A stretch of DNA of 64,000 nucleotides from Desulfovibrio sp. JY (GTDB lineage: Bacteria; Desulfobacterota; Desulfovibrionia; Desulfovibrionales; Desulfovibrionaceae). The translations under genes were made by a program, and so were the position numbers. The DNA lies in assembly GCA_021730285.1 (NCBI GenBank), contig CP082962.1, forward strand, positions 3,791,501 through 3,855,500. Reading direction: 5' to 3'. How positions within the stretch are numbered: the stretch's first letter is position 1; every line of letters starts with the position of its first letter. Below, piece after piece: positions 61,004-64,000 of the stretch. The notes beneath the pieces are model-generated. The model ran no database searches and was not told the DNA's origin. It saw only the letters and a list, made by a program, of their open reading frames with translations.

Positions 61004-62290
61004 ATGCATATCGACGAATACCCCATCTTGGTGGAACAACTCTGCCCCGGACTTTTCATCCGCATCGACGAACCGGGACTCGCTCATCCGTTTCCGCCCA
61101 AGGGGTTCAAGCTCAAAAACGAAGCCGACGTGGCCAAGGTGATCGCCCTCGGCTTGGCCCATGTCCTTTGCCTGCCGGACAAATCCGACCGTCTGCCCAT
61201 CTCGCTGGAAGAGATCGACGGCATGTCCGGCAAACCCCAGAAAGGCCCCTGGACCGCCGCCCGCACCCCGGTTTCGGCCGAACTCTCGAGCCTCAAGCGC
61301 GAAACCATCGAGCGAAACAAGGAGCGGCTGGAACGCTTCGCCAACTGTGAACGGCGCTACGCAAAGGCCATGGACAAGGTGGTCGAGGCCATAAAGCGCG
61401 TCTCCTCCCCCAGCGCCGAAGTGCTGGAAGCGGCCGGCGAGGTGGTCGGCCCCATGGCCGATGTGTTCCTGTCCGACCTCGATGTCCTCATCAACGTCAT
61501 GACCGCCAAAATGCGGGAGGAGGCCAAGCACTACCACGCGTTAAACGTGGCCGTGCTGTCCATGATGCTGGCCAAGGAGATGGGTGTCGACAAAAAAGAC
61601 ATCGAGGAAATCGGCATGGGCGCGCTTTTTCACGATGTCGGCAAGGGCCGTGTGCCCATTCAGCGCTTCACCAAGGGCAACATGCTGACCATGAACAAGG
61701 TGCTCAAGGAATACTACATGGAGCATCCCAGGATCGGCTCAAAAATGCTGGCCGCCGTACCCGCCTTTCCTCCGGCGTCCCAGGCCCTGGTCCTGCAACA
61801 CCACGAATTCGTCGACGGCTCGGGTTTTCCCGCCCATCTCACCGGTTCCGCCATCTCCCTCGGCGCCCGCATCGCCAGTGTGGCCGATGCCTACGACCGT
61901 TTCTGCAACGGCAGGGACGGCGAAGAAGGGCTGACACCCCATGAGGCCATGAAGGCCCTGTACAAGCATCGCGCTTTCTACGATCCCAAGGCCGTCACCT
62001 TTTTTATCCGCAAGCTCGGCGTCTACCCGCCCGGCACCCTGGTCACACTATCCAACGGCATGCAGGGCATGGTCGTTTCCGCCAACATGCGCGACTCCAT
62101 GCGGCCGAGCATCAAGATTTACCATCCCGACATCCCCAAACGCGAGGCGCTGATCATCGATCTCGGCATCGAGACGGAACTGACCGTGACCAAGGCCGTG
62201 AAGCCTGCGGATCTTGCCCCGGACGTGCTCCACTACCTCAATCCCGGCAGGCAGGTTTCCTACTATGTGGACGCCGCACCCCGCACGTAA
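61004..62290 (+). CDS. HD-GYP family phosphodiesterase with DUF3391-like N-terminus
   Basis: 428 aa from ATG 61004, with AGGA upstream. The N-terminal about 75 residues (QLCPGLFIRIDEP, then NEADVAKVIALGLAHVLCLP) match the DUF3391-type domain found before HD-GYP domains. The HD-GYP region contains HYHALNVAVLSMMLAKEMG, the HD pair in GALFHDVGKGRVP, LQHHEFVDGSGFPAHL (GSGFP in place of GYP-type GxGYP) and IASVADAYDRFCNGRD. It probably hydrolyses cyclic di-GMP. Tyr-to-Phe in the GYP motif is conservative. Confidence 0.9.
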   Translation: MHIDEYPILVEQLCPGLFIRIDEPGLAHPFPPKGFKLKNEADVAKVIALGLAHVLCLPDKSDRLPISLEEIDGMSGKPQKGPWTAARTPVSAELSSLKRETIERNKERLERFANCERRYAKAMDKVVEAIKRVSSPSAEVLEAAGEVVGPMADVFLSDLDVLINVMTAKMREEAKHYHALNVAVLSMMLAKEMGVDKKDIEEIGMGALFHDVGKGRVPIQRFTKGNMLTMNKVLKEYYMEHPRIGSKMLAAVPAFPPASQALVLQHHEFVDGSGFPAHLTGSAISLGARIASVADAYDRFCNGRDGEEGLTPHEAMKALYKHRAFYDPKAVTFFIRKLGVYPPGTLVTLSNGMQGMVVSANMRDSMRPSIKIYHPDIPKREALIIDLGIETELTVTKAVKPADLAPDVLHYLNPGRQVSYYVDAAPRT

Positions 62291-62320
62291 GGCGCCTGCC
62301 GCCGCGGCCAGAGGCACGCC

Positions 62321-64000
62321 GTGACCCGGCCGGGCTCCCCGGCCCAGGCCATCATGCGGACCCTGCGCACCGGTCTGTCCCAGCCGCCGGGGTCCGACCT
62401 GTCCCCCCTGGTTCCCCTGGCCAGACAGGCGCTGGCCTTTATCGACCGGGGAGCCTTCAACGATCCGGCCACGGCCGGCGAAGCGTCCGAACTGGCCTTT
62501 TTGCTGGCCGCCCTGCTCGCCGCCGGCGATGAGCACTTCGCCAGGCAGGCCTTCGGGCTCCTTTTCCGCCTCGGCGTCGAAGGCGAAGTCCTGGCCGTCA
62601 TCCATCTGGAAAAACTGCCCGAGGACCAGGCCGTCTCCATCCTCGGTTCCCTCGGCGTCGAGGAAAAACTCCTTTTTGCCAATGCCTTTTACCGCCGCCC
62701 CCGGCCCTCGCGCCCCAAAACGGACCAGTATTGCCTCGAGATCATCGCCGACGTGGTCGAACGCGTGCCGGACGAACTGCTCATTCTGCTCGACCTCCTG
62801 GCCAACCGCCACGAATATCCGGCCCTGCCCGTGCGCAACGCCCTGGTGCGGGGCCGCCTCGGCATGTGGCTGCACCGGCTGTTGGACATGGACCTCTCCG
62901 CCGAGCAGACCCGGTACATGGCCCGTGTCGTCGGCCGCCTGCGCGAACCCACGCTGATCGAAAAGCTGGCCGTGCGCCTTGGCGAAATGGACGAGGTTTC
63001 CGCCGAAACGGTTTGCTTCGCCCTGGCCGAGACCCCCGGCGTCGACCCGGCCGTGGCGGCTGCGCCCCTGCGGGCCCTGCTGACCACGCCGGAACCTTCG
63101 CTTACGGCCGCCGCCCTGACCGCCCTGGCCCATTGCGACCCCGCCCAGGCCGCCGCCGCCGCCGCCGACTGCATCGCCAACGAGCCGGGCCGCACGGTCG
63201 AACTGGCCGCCTTTCTGGCCACCCTGCCCCTGACCGCCTTCGGCCAGTCCCTGCGGGCGCTTCCGGCCCAGGCGCGCCAGGGGACGCTGACGGCGGTCTA
63301 TGCCATCCTGGCCGCCGCCGTCCCCCGGACCATGGAGATCGCCGCCCGGGCCGCGCTCAAATCGGGAATCGCCTCCCCCGACCTGGGGCAAGTGCTCTTA
63401 AACGATCTGGCCGCCCGGGCCAGGGCCGCCGCACGTCCTTTCCCGCCCCCCCCTCCCGTGCCCGGCCCGGCCGTGGCCCGGCAGGAGCAAAAGGGGCTTT
63501 GGGGACGCGTCAAAACCATGGTGGGCGGTCCGGCCGGGGAGGATGCGGACGGCAAGACCGAGGCGCTTCGCCGTACACTGGCGGCCGGCGGGGAAATCAA
63601 CAACTTCCAGGCCTCCTGGGTGCGCCTGGACGGCGTGCAGGTAACCGGAGCCACTTTTTCCAAGGCCCTGTTTCGCGCGGCAAACCTGCGGCAGGCCTCA
63701 TTTGCCAAGACGACCTTCACCAATTGCCAGTTCACGGACGTCGGCTTCGAGGAGGCCTCGTTTTCCCTGGTGGCGTTTCGCAGCTGCCGCTTCGCCGATT
63801 GCCGGTTTCCCAAAAGCATGCTCGAAAACGTGCGCTTCGACGCGTGCGAACTCCGCCTGTGCTCCTTTGCCTCGATCACGGGCCGCAACCTGGCCTTCGA
63901 TGCGGTCGAAGCCTGGGAATGCGACTTTTACGGCGCCGCCGTCAGCGACCTGAAACTGACCCGCTGCCGGTTTCGGGGCGTCAGTCTGGTGCGGGCGGTG
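62321..64000 (+). CDS. HEAT-like helical protein with C-terminal pentapeptide repeats (partial)
   Basis: A plus-strand frame opens at GTG 62321 (GAGG upstream; an ATG lies at 62354) and stays open to the window edge, at least 560 codons. The first about 370 residues are Ala/Leu-rich helical pairs with HEAT-like character (VLAVIHLEKLPEDQAVSILGSLG). A Pro-rich linker follows near residue 380. From about residue 440 pentapeptide repeats of the A(N/D/S)Lxx type appear (FRAANLRQASFAKTTF, TNCQFTDVGF, RSCRFADCRF), forming a right-handed beta helix. The function is unknown. It is 30 bases after the HD-GYP gene and may share its transcript. Confidence 0.75.
   Translation, partial: MTRPGSPAQAIMRTLRTGLSQPPGSDLSPLVPLARQALAFIDRGAFNDPATAGEASELAFLLAALLAAGDEHFARQAFGLLFRLGVEGEVLAVIHLEKLPEDQAVSILGSLGVEEKLLFANAFYRRPRPSRPKTDQYCLEIIADVVERVPDELLILLDLLANRHEYPALPVRNALVRGRLGMWLHRLLDMDLSAEQTRYMARVVGRLREPTLIEKLAVRLGEMDEVSAETVCFALAETPGVDPAVAAAPLRALLTTPEPSLTAAALTALAHCDPAQAAAAAADCIANEPGRTVELAAFLATLPLTAFGQSLRALPAQARQGTLTAVYAILAAAVPRTMEIAARAALKSGIASPDLGQVLLNDLAARARAAARPFPPPPPVPGPAVARQEQKGLWGRVKTMVGGPAGEDADGKTEALRRTLAAGGEINNFQASWVRLDGVQVTGATFSKALFRAANLRQASFAKTTFTNCQFTDVGFEEASFSLVAFRSCRFADCRFPKSMLENVRFDACELRLCSFASITGRNLAFDAVEAWECDFYGAAVSDLKLTRCRFRGVSLVRAV

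Overview
The window comes from a GC-rich Gram-negative genome, most likely a sulfate-reducing member of the Desulfovibrionaceae (Desulfovibrio/Solidesulfovibrio type). This is inferred from the pyrG-kdsC-rpoN-hpf-ptsN-rapZ-mannose-PTS block, the divergent pyrG/purQ pair, and a 74-bp dispersed hairpin element of a kind I associate with these genomes. No 16S or species marker is present.

Bases 1 to about 33,740 are the right part of a lambda-like siphophage prophage integrated at the 3' end of a tRNA-Arg(CCG) gene; its left end lies outside the window. From left to right it carries: a tightly overlapped early block (ASCH protein, Zn-ribbon protein, two small proteins with beta-clamp-binding-like peptides, a PP-loop PAPS-reductase-like protein); terminase large subunit and a small HTH protein; an unusual non-coding segment with a 20-bp perfect inverted repeat and three tandem 9-mers; head genes (gpW-like, portal, S49 protease with a nested scaffold, decoration, capsid); a lysis cassette (holin, lytic transglycosylase, nested Rz/Rz1); connector, tube, a tail chaperone pair with an A-AAA-AAC frameshift site, a 2019-aa tape measure, a mosaic fibre and a DUF4376 protein. 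Downstream on the minus strand is a lysogeny/accessory block: umuDC, an HNH endonuclease, an AT-rich toxin-antitoxin-SecB-like chaperone (TAC) operon, a 41-aa ORF, a 219-aa unknown that follows the repressor gene, and the CI-like repressor. Divergent from the repressor are Cro-like and CII-like regulators, a small protein and an excisionase-like HTH protein that faces the tyrosine integrase.

Bases 33,740-43,349 (minus strand) are host genes: tRNA-Arg, ppaC, a mannose-type PTS trio (IIA, IIB and a IIC interrupted by a T9 run), rapZ, ptsN, hpf, rpoN, kdsC and pyrG. Divergent on the plus strand are purQ, a cupin, tadA, tRNA-Ser(CGA), gluQ, a nitronate-monooxygenase-like flavoprotein and two exported unknowns. 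From 49.7 to 60.8 kb the minus strand carries thiD, a flippase-like membrane protein, recD2, recR, ybaB, dnaX, ilvE, a chemoreceptor and a TPR protein. The window ends on the plus strand with an HD-GYP phosphodiesterase and a large helical/pentapeptide-repeat protein that runs off the edge.

The strongest candidate for an under-described system is the prophage-borne TAC operon (27,944-29,288), in the same accessory block as the repressor-linked 219-aa and 41-aa genes. It is a plausible lysogen-expressed defence or addiction cassette. Other notable signals are the IIC homopolymer frameshift and the two hairpin repeats with a compensatory base change, each placed just after a stop codon.
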